A stretch of DNA of 64,000 bases. Origin: Pelomonas cellulosilytica (GTDB lineage: Bacteria > Pseudomonadota > Gammaproteobacteria > Burkholderiales > Burkholderiaceae_C). Positions within the stretch are counted from its first letter, which is position 1, and each line of letters opens with the position of its first letter. The notes below the pieces were generated by a model, which was not told the DNA's origin, made no database searches, and saw only the letters and a program-made list of their open reading frames with translations. Of the stretch, positions 45,734 through 55,568 are shown piece by piece. Location of the stretch: positions 310,001-374,000 of the forward strand of contig NZ_JAJTWU010000002.1 in the NCBI RefSeq assembly GCF_021353265.1, written 5' to 3'. The translations under genes and the position numbers were made by a program.

Positions 45734-46579
45734 TCAGCGCCGCAGCTCGGCGACGAAGTCGTAGTAGTCGTTGTGGCAGAACGTGTCGGTCAGCTCGATG
45801 GCGTTGCCATCTCGCGCGTAGCCCACGCGGACGACGCGCAGCACCGCCTCGCCCTCGCGCATCTGCAGGTACTGCGCCAGCCGCGCATTCAGGCTGACGG
45901 CCTTGAAGTGCTGCAGCGCGCGCACGACTGGCGAGCCGCGCGCGTCGAGGTAGGCGTACAGCGAGTCGCCAATCTTCTTCGGGTCGGGCACGAGGCGCGC
46001 CGGCACGACGGCACGCTCGTAGGCCATGACCTTGCCGTCCGAGCTGCGCAGCCGCGTCAGCGACGCCACCATGCTGTCCGGCGAGAGGCCCAGCCGCAGG
46101 ATCTCCTCGCCATGCGCGCGCCGCAGCAGCTGCTCGATCCACTGCGTGCCCGGCTGGTGGCCCTGCTGCCGAAGCACCTCGCTGAAGCTCGTCAGGCTGG
46201 ACAGCGCATGCTCGATGGACGGTCGCACGAAGGTGCCCGCGCCCTGGCGTCGCGTGACGAGCCCCTGCTCGACCATCGCGTCGACGGCCATGCGCAGCGT
46301 GACTCGAGACACCGACAGCTGCTCGCACAGCACGCGCTCCGGCGGCAGCGTCTCGCCGGGGCCCCACTGGCCGGCGGCGATGGCCGCGCTGAGGTTGTCC
46401 ACCAACTGCAGGTACAGCGGCTTGTCCGCCGTCGGGTCGGGAGCGAGGCGGCTGACGCGGTCGGCTGCGGTCGGCGATGCGGCATCCGCGCCTTTGGCGG
46501 GCCTGCCCGTACCGCCGGGTTGGGCAGCCGTCGGCGTCGGGAGTGCGGTGCGTGCGGCGTGGCGCTTGGTAGCTGGCAT
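45734..46579 (-). CDS. GntR/HutC family regulator with UTRA domain (NagQ-like)
   Basis: 281 residues. A disordered Ala/Pro-rich leader of about 50 residues precedes the winged helix (PLYLQLVDNLSAAIAAG, ERVLCEQLSVSRVTLRMAVD, LVTRRQGAGTFV) and the UTRA ligand domain (about 125-280). HutC-type regulators with this build respond to phosphorylated amino sugars in several bacteria, and Xanthomonas NagQ is one. AGGGAG precedes the ATG. It is divergent from GH3-GH125-GH92 and probably controls that operon, itself and the TonB receptor operon through TACCAAT-type sites. Confidence 0.92.
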   Translation of the reverse strand: MPATKRHAARTALPTPTAAQPGGTGRPAKGADAASPTAADRVSRLAPDPTADKPLYLQLVDNLSAAIAAGQWGPGETLPPERVLCEQLSVSRVTLRMAVDAMVEQGLVTRRQGAGTFVRPSIEHALSSLTSFSEVLRQQGHQPGTQWIEQLLRRAHGEEILRLGLSPDSMVASLTRLRSSDGKVMAYERAVVPARLVPDPKKIGDSLYAYLDARGSPVVRALQHFKAVSLNARLAQYLQMREGEAVLRVVRVGYARDGNAIELTDTFCHNDYYDFVAELRR

Positions 46580-46616
46580 AACTCCCTGTACGTGGGCAAT
46601 GTCGCAAGTGCGCGCG

Positions 46617-46663
46617 AGTATAGAACCCGCCCCGGACCAGCTTCATACCAATTGAAGACCAAT
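46617..46663. promoter_or_regulatory. Divergent control region with ACCAAT repeats (GntR / GH3)
   Basis: On the minus strand TATACT (46617-46622) is a likely -10 box for the GntR gene. Upstream of it ATACCAAT (46645-46652) and GACCAAT (46657-46663) repeat at an 11-base interval, one helical turn, and share the core of the TAATACCAAT sites at 38977, 39654 and 39674. This is consistent with autoregulation and control of the divergent GH3 operon. Confidence 0.6.
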
Positions 46664-46743
46664 GGCCGCCGTTCGCAGCCTTTTGGGTCTTGTTGTGGTT
46701 GGGTCGCCCCACCACGTCGTTCACGGTTTATCGAGGTGCAGTC

Positions 46744-49383
46744 ATGACTTCCCTGCTTGGTCGGCGTCTGAACGCCATGTGGCGTCTGGCGTCGGCGTTG
46801 CTGATCGCCGCGCCCCTGCCGTCGCTTGCCGACGAGGCCGCCACGGTCTATCTGGACGCCCGCCGCCCGGTGACCGAGCGCGCCGCCGATCTCGTCCGGC
46901 GGCTCACGCTGCCTGAGAAGGTCGCTCAGTTGCAGGACGGTGCCCCCGCCATCGAGCGCCTGGGCCTGCCGGCCTACGGCTGGTGGAGCGAGGGCCTGCA
47001 CGGCCTGGCCCGCAACGGCGAGGCCACCGTGTTCCCGCAGGCCATCGGCCTGGCCGCCAGCTGGGACGCGCCGCTGCTGCAAGCGGTGGGCGGCGTCATC
47101 GCGGCCGAGGCCCGGGCCAAGTCGGCGCCGCCGGCGCCTGGCGTGTCGCGCGATTCGGCCCGCTACGGCGGGCTGACGATCTGGTCGCCCAACATCAACC
47201 TGTTTCGCGACCCGCGCTGGGGCCGCGGCCAGGAGACCTACGGCGAGGACCCGGTGCTGACCGCCCGCCTAGGCGTGGCCTTCGTGCGCGGCCTGCAAGG
47301 GCCGGACCCACAGCATCCGCTCGTCATCGCGACGCCCAAGCACTTCGCCGTGCACAGCGGGCCGGAGCGGGACCGTCACCAGTTCAACGTCAACCCTTCG
47401 CCGCACGACCTGGAGGACAGCTACCTGCCGGCCTTCCGCGCGACCGTGACCGAGGCGCAGGCCGGCTCCGTCATGTGCGCCTACAACGCGCTGGGCGGCA
47501 CGCCCGCCTGCGCCAACGGCGACCTGCTGCAGGAGCGGCTGCGCACCGACTGGGGCTTCCGCGGCTTCGTCGTCACCGACTGCGACGCCATCGAGGACAT
47601 GACGCTGTTCCACAAGACCACGCCCGACGATGCCGAGGCCTCGGCCCGCTCGCTGCTGGCCGGTACGGACCTGAACTGCGGCAAGAGCTTCGCCGCGCTG
47701 GCCCAGGCGGTGCAGCGCGGCCGCGTCAGCGAGGCCGACGTGGACCGCGCGCTGCAGCGGCTGTTCGAGGCGCGGCTGCGGCTGGGCTTGTTCAGCCCGG
47801 CGCCGGCCGTGCCCGCCGCGCCGGCAGTTGACCCGGCCGCGAACCGCGCGCTGGCGCTGCGCGCCGCGCGCGAGTCCATCGTGCTGCTGAAGAACAACGG
47901 CGTTCTGCCGCTGTCGCCGCGCCGCCGCGTGGCCGTCGTCGGCCCCACGGCCGAGCTGCTGGAAAACCTGCATGCCAATTACCACGGCGTGGCGCGTGAC
48001 CCCATCACGCCGCTGGCCGGCCTGCAGGCGGCGCTGGGCCGCGCGCAGGTGAGGGCGGCGCAGGGCGCCACGCTGGCCGATGGCGTGCCGGTGGCCGTGC
48101 CGCAGGCTGCGCTGCGCACGCCCGATGGCCGCGCCGCCGGTCTGCGCCGCGAGGTGTTCGACAACGCGGCGCTCGAAGGCAAGCCGGTCGCCACACGCGT
48201 AGACGCGACGCTGAACGTCGACTTCAACCGCGCCCCGCCCGCGTCCGGCCTGCCGGCCCGCGGCTACTCGGTGCGCTGGCAGGGCCAGCTCGTGCCGCCC
48301 GCGGCGGGCGACTACCAGCTCGGCCTGCGCGTGGAGCGCTGCTTCGACTGCGCCGGTCATGACCGCGTGCGCCTCTATGTCGACGGCCGGTTGCTGCTGG
48401 ACGGCGAGACCGATCAGCCCGCCGTCACCGTGAGCTTCAAGGATCGCCGCCCTAAGACGCTGCGCGTCGAGTGGCTGCACACCGGTGAGGACCAGGGCCT
48501 GGCGCTGCAATGGCTGGCCCCGGCCGACGCGCAGTTGCGCGAGGCCGTCGCTGCGGCGCGGCAGTCCGACGCCGTGATCGCCTTCGTCGGCCTGTCGCCC
48601 AACCTGGAGGGCGAGCAACTGCAGGTGGAGGTGCCCGGCTTCGACGGCGGCGACCGCAGCTCGCTGGACCTGCCCGCGACGCAAGAACGCCTGTTGCAGG
48701 CCGTCAAGGCCACCGGCAAGCCTCTCGTCGTTGTGCTGCAGTCCGGCAGCGCCGTCGCGCTGCGCTGGGCCGCCGAGCATGCCGATGCGGTGTTGGCCGC
48801 CTGGTACCCCGGCGAGGTAGGCGGCCAGGCCATCGCCGAGACGCTGATGGGCCGCAGCAATCCGGCCGGCCGCCTGCCGGTCACGTTCTACCGCTCGGCC
48901 GACGACCTGCCGCCCTTCGCCGACTACGGCATGCAGGGCCGCACCTACCGCTACTTCCAGGGCACGCCGCTGTGGCCCTTCGGCCATGGCCTGAGCTATA
49001 CGCGCTTCGCCTACAGCACGCCTGCCGTGTCCGCCGAGCGCCTCGTGGCGGGCCAGCCGCTGACCGTCAGCGTCGAAGTGGCCAACACCGGTCGGCGCGA
49101 TGGCGACGAGGTCGTGCAGGTCTACCTGGAGCCGGCCATGCCCGGTCCACTGTCGCCCCGGCATGCGCTGGTGGGCTTCCAGCGTGTGCCGCTGAAGGCC
49201 GGCGAGCGCCGCACGGTGCAGTTCCAGCTCGACGCGCGCGCGCTGAGCCGTGTCGATGCCGCCGGCCTGCGTGCCGTGCAGCCAGGGCGTTATCAGCTGG
49301 CCATCGGTGGCGGCCAGCCGGGCCATGCCGAGGTGGTGCGCACCGGCTTCGAGATCGAAGGCCGCCAGCTGCTGCCACGATGA
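46744..49383 (+). CDS. GH3 beta-glycosidase with PA14 domain, probable beta-xylosidase
   Basis: 879 residues, with a signal peptide (to about SLA-DEA). The GH3 barrel carries [15 protein letters not shown] and the nucleophile D279 in [11 protein letters not shown]; both are of the beta-xylosidase type (TDCDA) rather than the usual beta-glucosidase SDW. A PA14 domain (about 490-600) is inserted in the alpha/beta sandwich, and an Fn3 domain ends the protein. With GH125 and GH92 next in line it matches nixI, shown in Xanthomonas campestris to remove the core beta-1,2-xylose of plant N-glycans. The ATG at 46744 has GAGGTG before it. Confidence 0.93.
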   Translation: MTSLLGRRLNAMWRLASALLIAAPLPSLADEAATVYLDARRPVTERAADLVRRLTLPEKVAQLQDGAPAIERLGLPAYGWWSEGLHGLARNGEATVFPQAIGLAASWDAPLLQAVGGVIAAEARAKSAPPAPGVSRDSARYGGLTIWSPNINLFRDPRWGRGQETYGEDPVLTARLGVAFVRGLQGPDPQHPLVIATPKHFAVHSGPERDRHQFNVNPSPHDLEDSYLPAFRATVTEAQAGSVMCAYNALGGTPACANGDLLQERLRTDWGFRGFVVTDCDAIEDMTLFHKTTPDDAEASARSLLAGTDLNCGKSFAALAQAVQRGRVSEADVDRALQRLFEARLRLGLFSPAPAVPAAPAVDPAANRALALRAARESIVLLKNNGVLPLSPRRRVAVVGPTAELLENLHANYHGVARDPITPLAGLQAALGRAQVRAAQGATLADGVPVAVPQAALRTPDGRAAGLRREVFDNAALEGKPVATRVDATLNVDFNRAPPASGLPARGYSVRWQGQLVPPAAGDYQLGLRVERCFDCAGHDRVRLYVDGRLLLDGETDQPAVTVSFKDRRPKTLRVEWLHTGEDQGLALQWLAPADAQLREAVAAARQSDAVIAFVGLSPNLEGEQLQVEVPGFDGGDRSSLDLPATQERLLQAVKATGKPLVVVLQSGSAVALRWAAEHADAVLAAWYPGEVGGQAIAETLMGRSNPAGRLPVTFYRSADDLPPFADYGMQGRTYRYFQGTPLWPFGHGLSYTRFAYSTPAVSAERLVAGQPLTVSVEVANTGRRDGDEVVQVYLEPAMPGPLSPRHALVGFQRVPLKAGERRTVQFQLDARALSRVDAAGLRAVQPGRYQLAIGGGQPGHAEVVRTGFEIEGRQLLPR

Positions 49384-49394
49384 AAGGACTCCCC

Positions 49395-50849
49395 ATGCAT
49401 GCCACCCCTTCGCGACGCACGCTGTTGCAGTTCGGCGCCGCTGCCGGCCTCACTGGCCTGGCTGGCTTGGGCGCCCCGCGCGCTTCGGCAGCGACCTTCG
49501 AGAGCCGCCGCCCGCCGCCGGGCCAGCGCCATTTCGTCAGCCGTACGGTGGACGCCGCCATCGCCGACGTGCAGCGCCGCATCGGCGACCCCGAGCTGGC
49601 CTGGCTGTTCGCTAACTGCCTGCCCAACACGCTGGACACGACGGTCAGCCTTGGCACCGTGGACGGCAAGCCTGACGCCTTCGTCATCACCGGCGACATC
49701 GACGCGATGTGGCTGCGCGACTCGTCGGCCCAGGTCTGGCCCTACCTGCCGTTCGTGCGCGAGGACGCCGAGCTGCGCCGGCTGTTCCAGGGCGTCATCC
49801 ACCGGCATGCGCGCTGCATACTTATCGACCCCTACGCCAACGCCTTCCTGCAGGATCCCACGGCCCGCACGCAGCTCAAGTGGGCTATCGGCGACCTGAC
49901 CGACATGCGGCCCGGCGTGTCCGAGCGCAAGTGGGAACTGGACTCGCTGTGCTGGCCCCTCCGCCTGGCCCACGGCTACTGGCGCGCCAGCGGTGACGTG
50001 ACGCCATTCGACGAGCAGTGGGCCGAGGCCATGCGCGCAGTCGTGCGCACGATGCGCGAACAGCAGCGCAAGACGGGGCCGGGGCCCTACCAGTTCCAGC
50101 GCAAGGCCGAAGCCGCGACCGAGACGCTGGTGCTCAGCGGCTACGGCGCGCCGACCCGGCCGGTGGGGCTGATCCACTCGATGTTCCGCCCGTCGGACGA
50201 CGCCTGCGTCTACCCCTTCCTCGTGCCGGCCAACCTGTTCGCCGTCGTGTCGCTGCGCCAGCTGGCCGAGATCGCCAACGCCGTGCTGCACGACACCGCG
50301 CTGGCCACCGACGCCAAGGCGCTGGCCGACGAGGTCGCCACTGCCCTGCGCCGCCATGCCCGGCTGCGCACGCCGCAGGGTGAGGTCTGGGCCTACGAGG
50401 TGGACGGCTTCGGCAACCAGCTCTTCATGGACGACGCCAACGCGCCCAGCCTGCTGAGCCTGCCCTACCTGGGCGTGTGCGCGGTGGACGAGCCGCTGTA
50501 CCGTCGCACCCGGGCCCGCGCTTGGAGTCCGGACAACCCGTACTTCTTCCGCGGCCGCGTGGCCGAGGGCACGGGCGGGCCGCATGAGGGCCTGCGCATG
50601 ATCTGGCCGATGTCCATCACGGTGAAGGCGCTCACCGCACCGGCCACGCCCGCCGGCGACGCCGAGATCCGCCAGTGCCTGCGCTGGCTGCAGGCCAGCC
50701 ATGCCGGCACCGGCTTCATGCACGAGGCCTTCGACCAGGACGACGCCACGCACTACACCCGCGCCTGGTTCGCCTGGGCCAACGGCCTGTTCGGCGAACT
50801 CATCCTCGACCTGGCGCGGCGCAAGCCCGCGCTGCTGCAAGCGAACTGA
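49395..50849 (+). CDS. GH125 exo-alpha-1,6-mannosidase
   Basis: 484 residues with a twin-arginine type leader ([19 protein letters not shown], cleavage near ASA-ATF). The (alpha/alpha)6 barrel shows [20 protein letters not shown] (D101, D103), [30 protein letters not shown] and [18 protein letters not shown]125 enzymes remove alpha-1,6-mannose from N-glycan cores; the Xanthomonas counterpart is nixJ. The ATG at 49395 is preferred over 49380 because AAAGGA lies eight bases before it. It follows GH3 by 11 bases. Confidence 0.94.
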   Translation: MHATPSRRTLLQFGAAAGLTGLAGLGAPRASAATFESRRPPPGQRHFVSRTVDAAIADVQRRIGDPELAWLFANCLPNTLDTTVSLGTVDGKPDAFVITGDIDAMWLRDSSAQVWPYLPFVREDAELRRLFQGVIHRHARCILIDPYANAFLQDPTARTQLKWAIGDLTDMRPGVSERKWELDSLCWPLRLAHGYWRASGDVTPFDEQWAEAMRAVVRTMREQQRKTGPGPYQFQRKAEAATETLVLSGYGAPTRPVGLIHSMFRPSDDACVYPFLVPANLFAVVSLRQLAEIANAVLHDTALATDAKALADEVATALRRHARLRTPQGEVWAYEVDGFGNQLFMDDANAPSLLSLPYLGVCAVDEPLYRRTRARAWSPDNPYFFRGRVAEGTGGPHEGLRMIWPMSITVKALTAPATPAGDAEIRQCLRWLQASHAGTGFMHEAFDQDDATHYTRAWFAWANGLFGELILDLARRKPALLQAN

Positions 50850-50853
50850 CCCC

Positions 50854-53187
50854 ATGGACACCCCTACCCGCCGCCACCTGCTCAAGACGGCCGCCGCCGC
50901 GGCCAGCCTGCCGCTGGCCGGCTGCGCCACGCCGGGCCCGCGCGAGGCCGGCGCGACCGCGCTGCCCGCCGACAAGCTGACTCGCCATGTCGACCTCTTC
51001 ATCGGCACCGGCGGTCATGGCCACACCACGCCGGCCGCCACGCGGCCTTTCGGCATGGTGCAACTGGGCCCCGACACGTACAACGCCGTCTGGGACTCCT
51101 GCTCCGGCTATCACGACAGCGACCGCTCGATCATGGGCTTCTCACACACCCACCTCAGCGGCACCGGCATCGGCGACCTGCTGGACGTGCTGGTGATGCC
51201 GGGTGTGGGCGACGTGAAGCGCCAGCCCGGCCCGCCCTCCAATCCCGAGCTGGGCTGGCGCGCGCCGTTCACGCACGCCGACCAGGCGGCCGAGCCCGGC
51301 TACTACCGCGTCGCACTGCGCGACCGCGGCGTCACCGTCGAGCTCACCGCCACCGAGCGCGTGGGCCTGCACCGCTACACCTTCCCGGCCAGCGCGCGCA
51401 GCCACCTGATGGTGGACTTGCGCCACGGCATGCAGGACAAGCCCGGCGTGCCCACGCGCGTGCCGTGGGCCGAGCTGCAGGTGGTGGGCAACGACACGCT
51501 GCTGGGTGGTCGCAGCGTCAAGCAGTGGGCCGACGGGCGCCACATCTATTTCGCAATGCAGTTCTCGCGGCCCTTCGAGCGCTTCGAGGTGTTCAACGGC
51601 GCCGGCGCCGACGCCAGCACGGCGCGCGAGTCCCGCGGCACCCAGCTGCTGGCCGCGTTGCATTGGCGCACGGAGGCGGGCGAGCCGCTGCTGGTGAAGT
51701 GCGGCATCTCGGCCGTCAGCGCCGAGGGCGCGCTGCGCAACCTGCGCGAGGAGCTGCCCGGCTGGGACTTCGACGCCGTGCGCGCCGACGCCAGCGTCGC
51801 GTGGGAGCGCGAGCTGTCCGTGCTGCAGCTGCAAACCTTCGATGCCCGGCATCAGCGCATGCTCTACACGGCCCTGTATCACAGCCTGCTGGCGCCCACG
51901 CTGTTCAGCGACGTGGACGGCCGCTACCGCGGCATGGACCTGCAGGTGCACCAGCTGCCGCATGGCGAGCGCAACTACACGCAGTTCTCGCTGTGGGACA
52001 CCTACCGCAGCCTGCACCCGCTGCTGACGCTGGCCGCGCCCGGCCGCGTGCCTGATCTCGTCAACAGCCTCATCCGCATGGCCGAGCAGAGCGAACAGGG
52101 CGTGCCCGTGTGGCCGCTGCAAGGCCGCGAGACGGGCTGCATGATCGGCTACCACTCGGCCGTCGTCGTCGCCGAGGCCCTGGCCAAGGGCTTCACCGGC
52201 ATCGACTTCAAGCGCGCCTGGCCGCTGTGGCGCCAGCGCGCGATGGACGACGCCTACCGCGGTCTGCCGCAGTACCGGCGGCTGGGCTACATCCCGTCCG
52301 ACCAGGAAGAAGAGGCCACCAGCAAGACGCTGGAATACGCCTACGACGACTGGGCGCTGGCCCGCCTCGCGCGCGGCGTGGGCGCGAACGACGACGCGGT
52401 GCTGCTGCAGCAGCGCTCGCTGAACTACCGGAACGTGTTCGACCCGGCGCAGCGCTTCGTGCGGCCTCGCCTGGCCAATGGCCGCTGGGCCGAGCCCTTC
52501 GAGCCGCGGGCGCTCGGGCACTCCGCGCGATGGCATGACTTCACCGAGTCCAACGCCTGGCAGGCCACCTTCCTGAACCAGCATGACGTGGCCGGCTACA
52601 TGCAGCTGTTCGGTGGCGAGGCGGGCTTCATCGACAAGCTCGACGCGCTATTCACCACCAGCTCCGAGCAACTGCCCGGCGCGCCACCGGACATCGCAGG
52701 CCTCATCGGCCAGTACGCCCACGGCAACGAGCCCAGCCACCACATCGCCTACCTCTACGCCTACGCCGGCCAGCCGTGGAAGACCCATGCCCGCGTGCGC
52801 GAGATCATGGACACGCTCTACAGCGACCAGCCCGATGGCCTCTCCGGCAACGAGGACTGCGGCCAGATGTCGGCCTGGCTTCTGCTCAGCGCGCTGGGCC
52901 TGTATCCGGTGGACCCGGTCAGCGCGCGCTATGTCTTCGGCAGCCCGCTGGTGTCAAGCGCAGTGCTGACGCTGCCGGGCGGCGCGCGGCTGGAGATCGA
53001 AGCCCAAGGCAACGGCCCGGCGCAGCGCTACGTGCAGTCGGTGACGTGGCGCGGCCAACCCTACAAGCGCAGCTGGATCGACCACGCCAGCCTCGTGCAG
53101 GGCGGACGGCTGGTGTTCGTCATGGGCAGCGAGCCCAACCGCCAGTTCGGGGCAGCGCCTGGCGACCGGCCGCCTGCGGCCCTTTGA
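50854..53187 (+). CDS. GH92 alpha-mannosidase, lipoprotein
   Basis: 777 residues with a leader combining twin arginines (RRHLLKTAAAAASLP) and a lipobox (LAGC, C24), so it is probably Tat-exported and lipid-anchored. The GH92 two-domain fold is clear: VDLFIGTGGHGHTTPAATRP, WDSCSGYH, QFSLWDTYRSLHPL, DFTESNAWQ, YAHGNEPSHHIAYLYAY and SGNEDCGQMSAW. These calcium-dependent exo-alpha-mannosidases strip alpha-1,2/1,3-mannose. In the Xanthomonas cluster the nixK counterpart must act before the xylosidase. It ends the GH3-GH125-GH92 operon. Confidence 0.95.
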   Translation: MDTPTRRHLLKTAAAAASLPLAGCATPGPREAGATALPADKLTRHVDLFIGTGGHGHTTPAATRPFGMVQLGPDTYNAVWDSCSGYHDSDRSIMGFSHTHLSGTGIGDLLDVLVMPGVGDVKRQPGPPSNPELGWRAPFTHADQAAEPGYYRVALRDRGVTVELTATERVGLHRYTFPASARSHLMVDLRHGMQDKPGVPTRVPWAELQVVGNDTLLGGRSVKQWADGRHIYFAMQFSRPFERFEVFNGAGADASTARESRGTQLLAALHWRTEAGEPLLVKCGISAVSAEGALRNLREELPGWDFDAVRADASVAWERELSVLQLQTFDARHQRMLYTALYHSLLAPTLFSDVDGRYRGMDLQVHQLPHGERNYTQFSLWDTYRSLHPLLTLAAPGRVPDLVNSLIRMAEQSEQGVPVWPLQGRETGCMIGYHSAVVVAEALAKGFTGIDFKRAWPLWRQRAMDDAYRGLPQYRRLGYIPSDQEEEATSKTLEYAYDDWALARLARGVGANDDAVLLQQRSLNYRNVFDPAQRFVRPRLANGRWAEPFEPRALGHSARWHDFTESNAWQATFLNQHDVAGYMQLFGGEAGFIDKLDALFTTSSEQLPGAPPDIAGLIGQYAHGNEPSHHIAYLYAYAGQPWKTHARVREIMDTLYSDQPDGLSGNEDCGQMSAWLLLSALGLYPVDPVSARYVFGSPLVSSAVLTLPGGARLEIEAQGNGPAQRYVQSVTWRGQPYKRSWIDHASLVQGGRLVFVMGSEPNRQFGAAPGDRPPAAL

Positions 53188-53237
53188 AGTGGCGGGGCTT
53201 GCGGAGCGGCACGCCGTCGCAGCCCGTTGTTGACGCC

Positions 53238-53265
53238 GGTGCGGCCGGCATCTCGCCGCCGCACC
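53238..53265. terminator. Possible bidirectional hairpin between GH92 and the permease
   Basis: GGTGCGGC (53238-53245) and GCCGCACC (53258-53265) form an 8-base inverted repeat in the 88-base gap between two convergent genes. There is no T-run on either side, so confidence in termination is low. Confidence 0.35.
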
Positions 53266-53275
53266 GCGTCACCCT

Positions 53276-54532
53276 TTACTGCTTCACGTACATCCCCGCG
53301 TACTTCGCTCCGAAGTACAAGATGAAGGCATAGCAGGCCGCCGGCAGCAGGAAGGACAGCTGCACGCCCAGGCCATCGGCCAGTGCGCCCTGTGCGAAGG
53401 GCACGATGGCGCCGCCGACGATGGCCATGCACAGGATGCCGGAGCCCTGGCCGGTGTGCCGGCCCAGGTTGTGCAGCGCCATGCTGAAGATCGTCGGGAA
53501 CATGATGGAGTTGCACAGGCCCACGGCCAGGATGGCCCACATCGCGGCGTGGCCGTGGCCGAAGGTGGCGGCGAGCACGAGGGCGATGGCCGCGACCGAG
53601 TTGAAGGCCAGCGTCTTGCCCGGGCTCACGAAGCGCATGACGACGAAGCCGATGAAGCGGCCCACCATCGCGCCGGCCCAGTAGAGGCTGACGTACTGCG
53701 CGCCGTCGGCATGCGACAGGCCGGCGATGCTCGGCTCGCCGAGGAAATTGATCAGGAAGCTACCGATGCTGACCTCGGCGCCCACGTACAGGAAGATGCC
53801 GATGGCGCCCAGCACCAGGTGGCGGTGTGCCCAGGCCGAGCCGTGGCCTTCGCCGGGCAGCGCTTCGTCCTCGCCTTCCGTGATCTGCGGCAGCTTGGCG
53901 GCGAGGAACAGCACAGCCAGCACGACCAGCGTGGCGGCCAGCGCCAGGTAGGGGCCTTGCACGGTGGCGGCATTGGCGACGGCCGCGCCGGCGGTGGACA
54001 GGATCAGCAGCCCGCCCGCGGCCGGGCCGATGGTGGTGCCCAGCGAGTTGAAGGCCTGCGTCAGCGTGAGGCGGCTGGACGCCGTGCGCGGCGGGCCCAG
54101 CACCGTGACATAGGGGTTGGCCGCGACCTGCAGCACGGTGATGCCCGAGGCCAACACGAAGAACGCGAACAGGAACAGGCCGTAGCCGCTTGTCGACGCG
54201 GGGTAGAACAGTGCGCAGCCGGCGGCGGCGATCAGCAGGCCGGCGACGGCGCCCTTCTGGTAGCCCAGGCGGCGGATCAGCGCGCCCGCCGGCAGCGAGA
54301 CGATGAAGTAGGCGCCGAAGAAGCAGAACTGCACCAGCATGGCCTGCACGTAGCTCAGCGTGTAGATGGCCTTGAGGTGGGGAATGAGCACATCGTTCAG
54401 CGAAGTGATGAGGCCCCACATGAAGAACAGCAGCGTGACGATGACGAGCGCGCTGGTGTGGTTGCGGCTCGCCGGCGTGCCGGCGTCCTGGGACTGCGCG
54501 GCGGGCGCCGCGCGTTGGGGGGTGATGGCCAT
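53276..54532 (-). CDS. MFS sugar permease, FucP family (probable mannose importer)
   Basis: 418 residues with about twelve membrane helices, starting [21 protein letters not shown] and carrying the FHS markers [17 protein letters not shown] and [17 protein letters not shown]. These are L-fucose permease-like, but the gene ends an operon of mannose isomerase-like and PfkB kinase genes with a LacI regulator, so D-mannose (the ManP role) is the likely cargo. AGGAG precedes the ATG at 54532; the longer frame upstream lies in noncoding DNA. L-fucose uptake from the fucosidases is the alternative. Confidence 0.88.
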   Translation of the reverse strand: MAITPQRAAPAAQSQDAGTPASRNHTSALVIVTLLFFMWGLITSLNDVLIPHLKAIYTLSYVQAMLVQFCFFGAYFIVSLPAGALIRRLGYQKGAVAGLLIAAAGCALFYPASTSGYGLFLFAFFVLASGITVLQVAANPYVTVLGPPRTASSRLTLTQAFNSLGTTIGPAAGGLLILSTAGAAVANAATVQGPYLALAATLVVLAVLFLAAKLPQITEGEDEALPGEGHGSAWAHRHLVLGAIGIFLYVGAEVSIGSFLINFLGEPSIAGLSHADGAQYVSLYWAGAMVGRFIGFVVMRFVSPGKTLAFNSVAAIALVLAATFGHGHAAMWAILAVGLCNSIMFPTIFSMALHNLGRHTGQGSGILCMAIVGGAIVPFAQGALADGLGVQLSFLLPAACYAFILYFGAKYAGMYVKQ

Positions 54533-54644
54533 GTTGTTGTCTCCTGGGCAGGTGTCATTGTTGGCGCTGGGGCGGCCTGGCGTGTGCGGCGGCGGTCCGA
54601 TGATCGCCTGGCGGGCGCCGCCGACCGAGCGCAAGGCTAAGGGG

Positions 54645-55568
54645 TCATCGCGCAGCCGCCTGCAGCGTGTCGAAAAGCTGGTCCATCGCCTCGCGCCGCG
54701 GCGGCGTGGCGCCGGACTGTAGGCAGGCCGCCGAGCCGGCCGCCAGCGCGGCGTGCAGGTGGGCCTGCAGTGGGCGGTCGGCGTGGCGGGTGAGGCTGTG
54801 AAGCAGGCCGGCAACGGTGGCGTCGCCGGCACCGACGGTGTCCACCACGGTCACCTGCGGCGCGCGGGCGTCGCAGCGCGTGTCGCCGTGGAACACGCTG
54901 GCGCCGTCGCCGCCGCGGGTCAGCAGGCACAGCGCTTGTGGCGCCATCGCACGCAGTTTCTGCAGCGCGTCTTCGACGGCCAGCCCGGGGAAGAGGCCGC
55001 GCAGGTCGTCGTCAGAGACCTTGATGAGGTCAGCCAGCGCCGCCATGCGCCGCAGCGTGGGCGTGTAGCGCTCGTCCATCAGGATGCGGTAGTTCGGGTC
55101 GTAGCTGATGGACACGCCCTGGGCCTTCAGCCGCTCGGCCAGTGCCAGCAGCCGGCCGGCCAGCGGCTCGCGCGCGAGGCTGATGCCGCCGAAGTGCGCC
55201 CAGCGCAGCGTCGCGGGCCAGTCGGCGGGCAGCGCGTCGGCATCGAAGTGCAGGTCGGCGCTGTCGTCGCCGATGAAGAAGTAGCGCGGCGGCTCGCCGT
55301 GCTCGACGATGGCCAGCAGCGGCGAACGGGCCACGCGCTGCAGCCCGCGCACGTCTAGCCCGGCGGCGACGCTGGCGGCCCACAGCGCGTCGCCGAAGCG
55401 GTCGCGGCTGATGGCGCCGGCAAACGCCGTGGGCTCGCCCAGCGCGGCGAGCGCGCGGGCGACATTCCAGCCGGCGCCGCCCTCGCGGCTGACCCAGCGC
55501 TCGTCGCCGAGGTTGATCATGTCGGTCAGCGCCTCGCCGGCGCACAGCATCAGCGGCGCGTCAGCCAT
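54645..55568 (-). CDS. PfkB family fructokinase-like sugar kinase
   Basis: 307 residues. The PfkB/ribokinase fold is shown by [15 protein letters not shown] near residue 35 and the active-site [17 protein letters not shown] near 245. Sub-family features point to fructokinase. It overlaps the AGE isomerase gene by eight bases, and the pair would turn mannose into fructose and then fructose-6-phosphate in the cytoplasm. The ATG at 55568 is the one that starts the conserved fold. Confidence 0.9.
   Translation of the reverse strand: MADAPLMLCAGEALTDMINLGDERWVSREGGAGWNVARALAALGEPTAFAGAISRDRFGDALWAASVAAGLDVRGLQRVARSPLLAIVEHGEPPRYFFIGDDSADLHFDADALPADWPATLRWAHFGGISLAREPLAGRLLALAERLKAQGVSISYDPNYRILMDERYTPTLRRMAALADLIKVSDDDLRGLFPGLAVEDALQKLRAMAPQALCLLTRGGDGASVFHGDTRCDARAPQVTVVDTVGAGDATVAGLLHSLTRHADRPLQAHLHAALAAGSAACLQSGATPPRREAMDQLFDTLQAAAR

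Noticed and set aside
47269..49326. Minus-strand frame of 685 codons opposite GH3
   Set aside because: Same shadow signature, no ribosome site or family motif; GH3 on the plus strand has intact catalytic residues.
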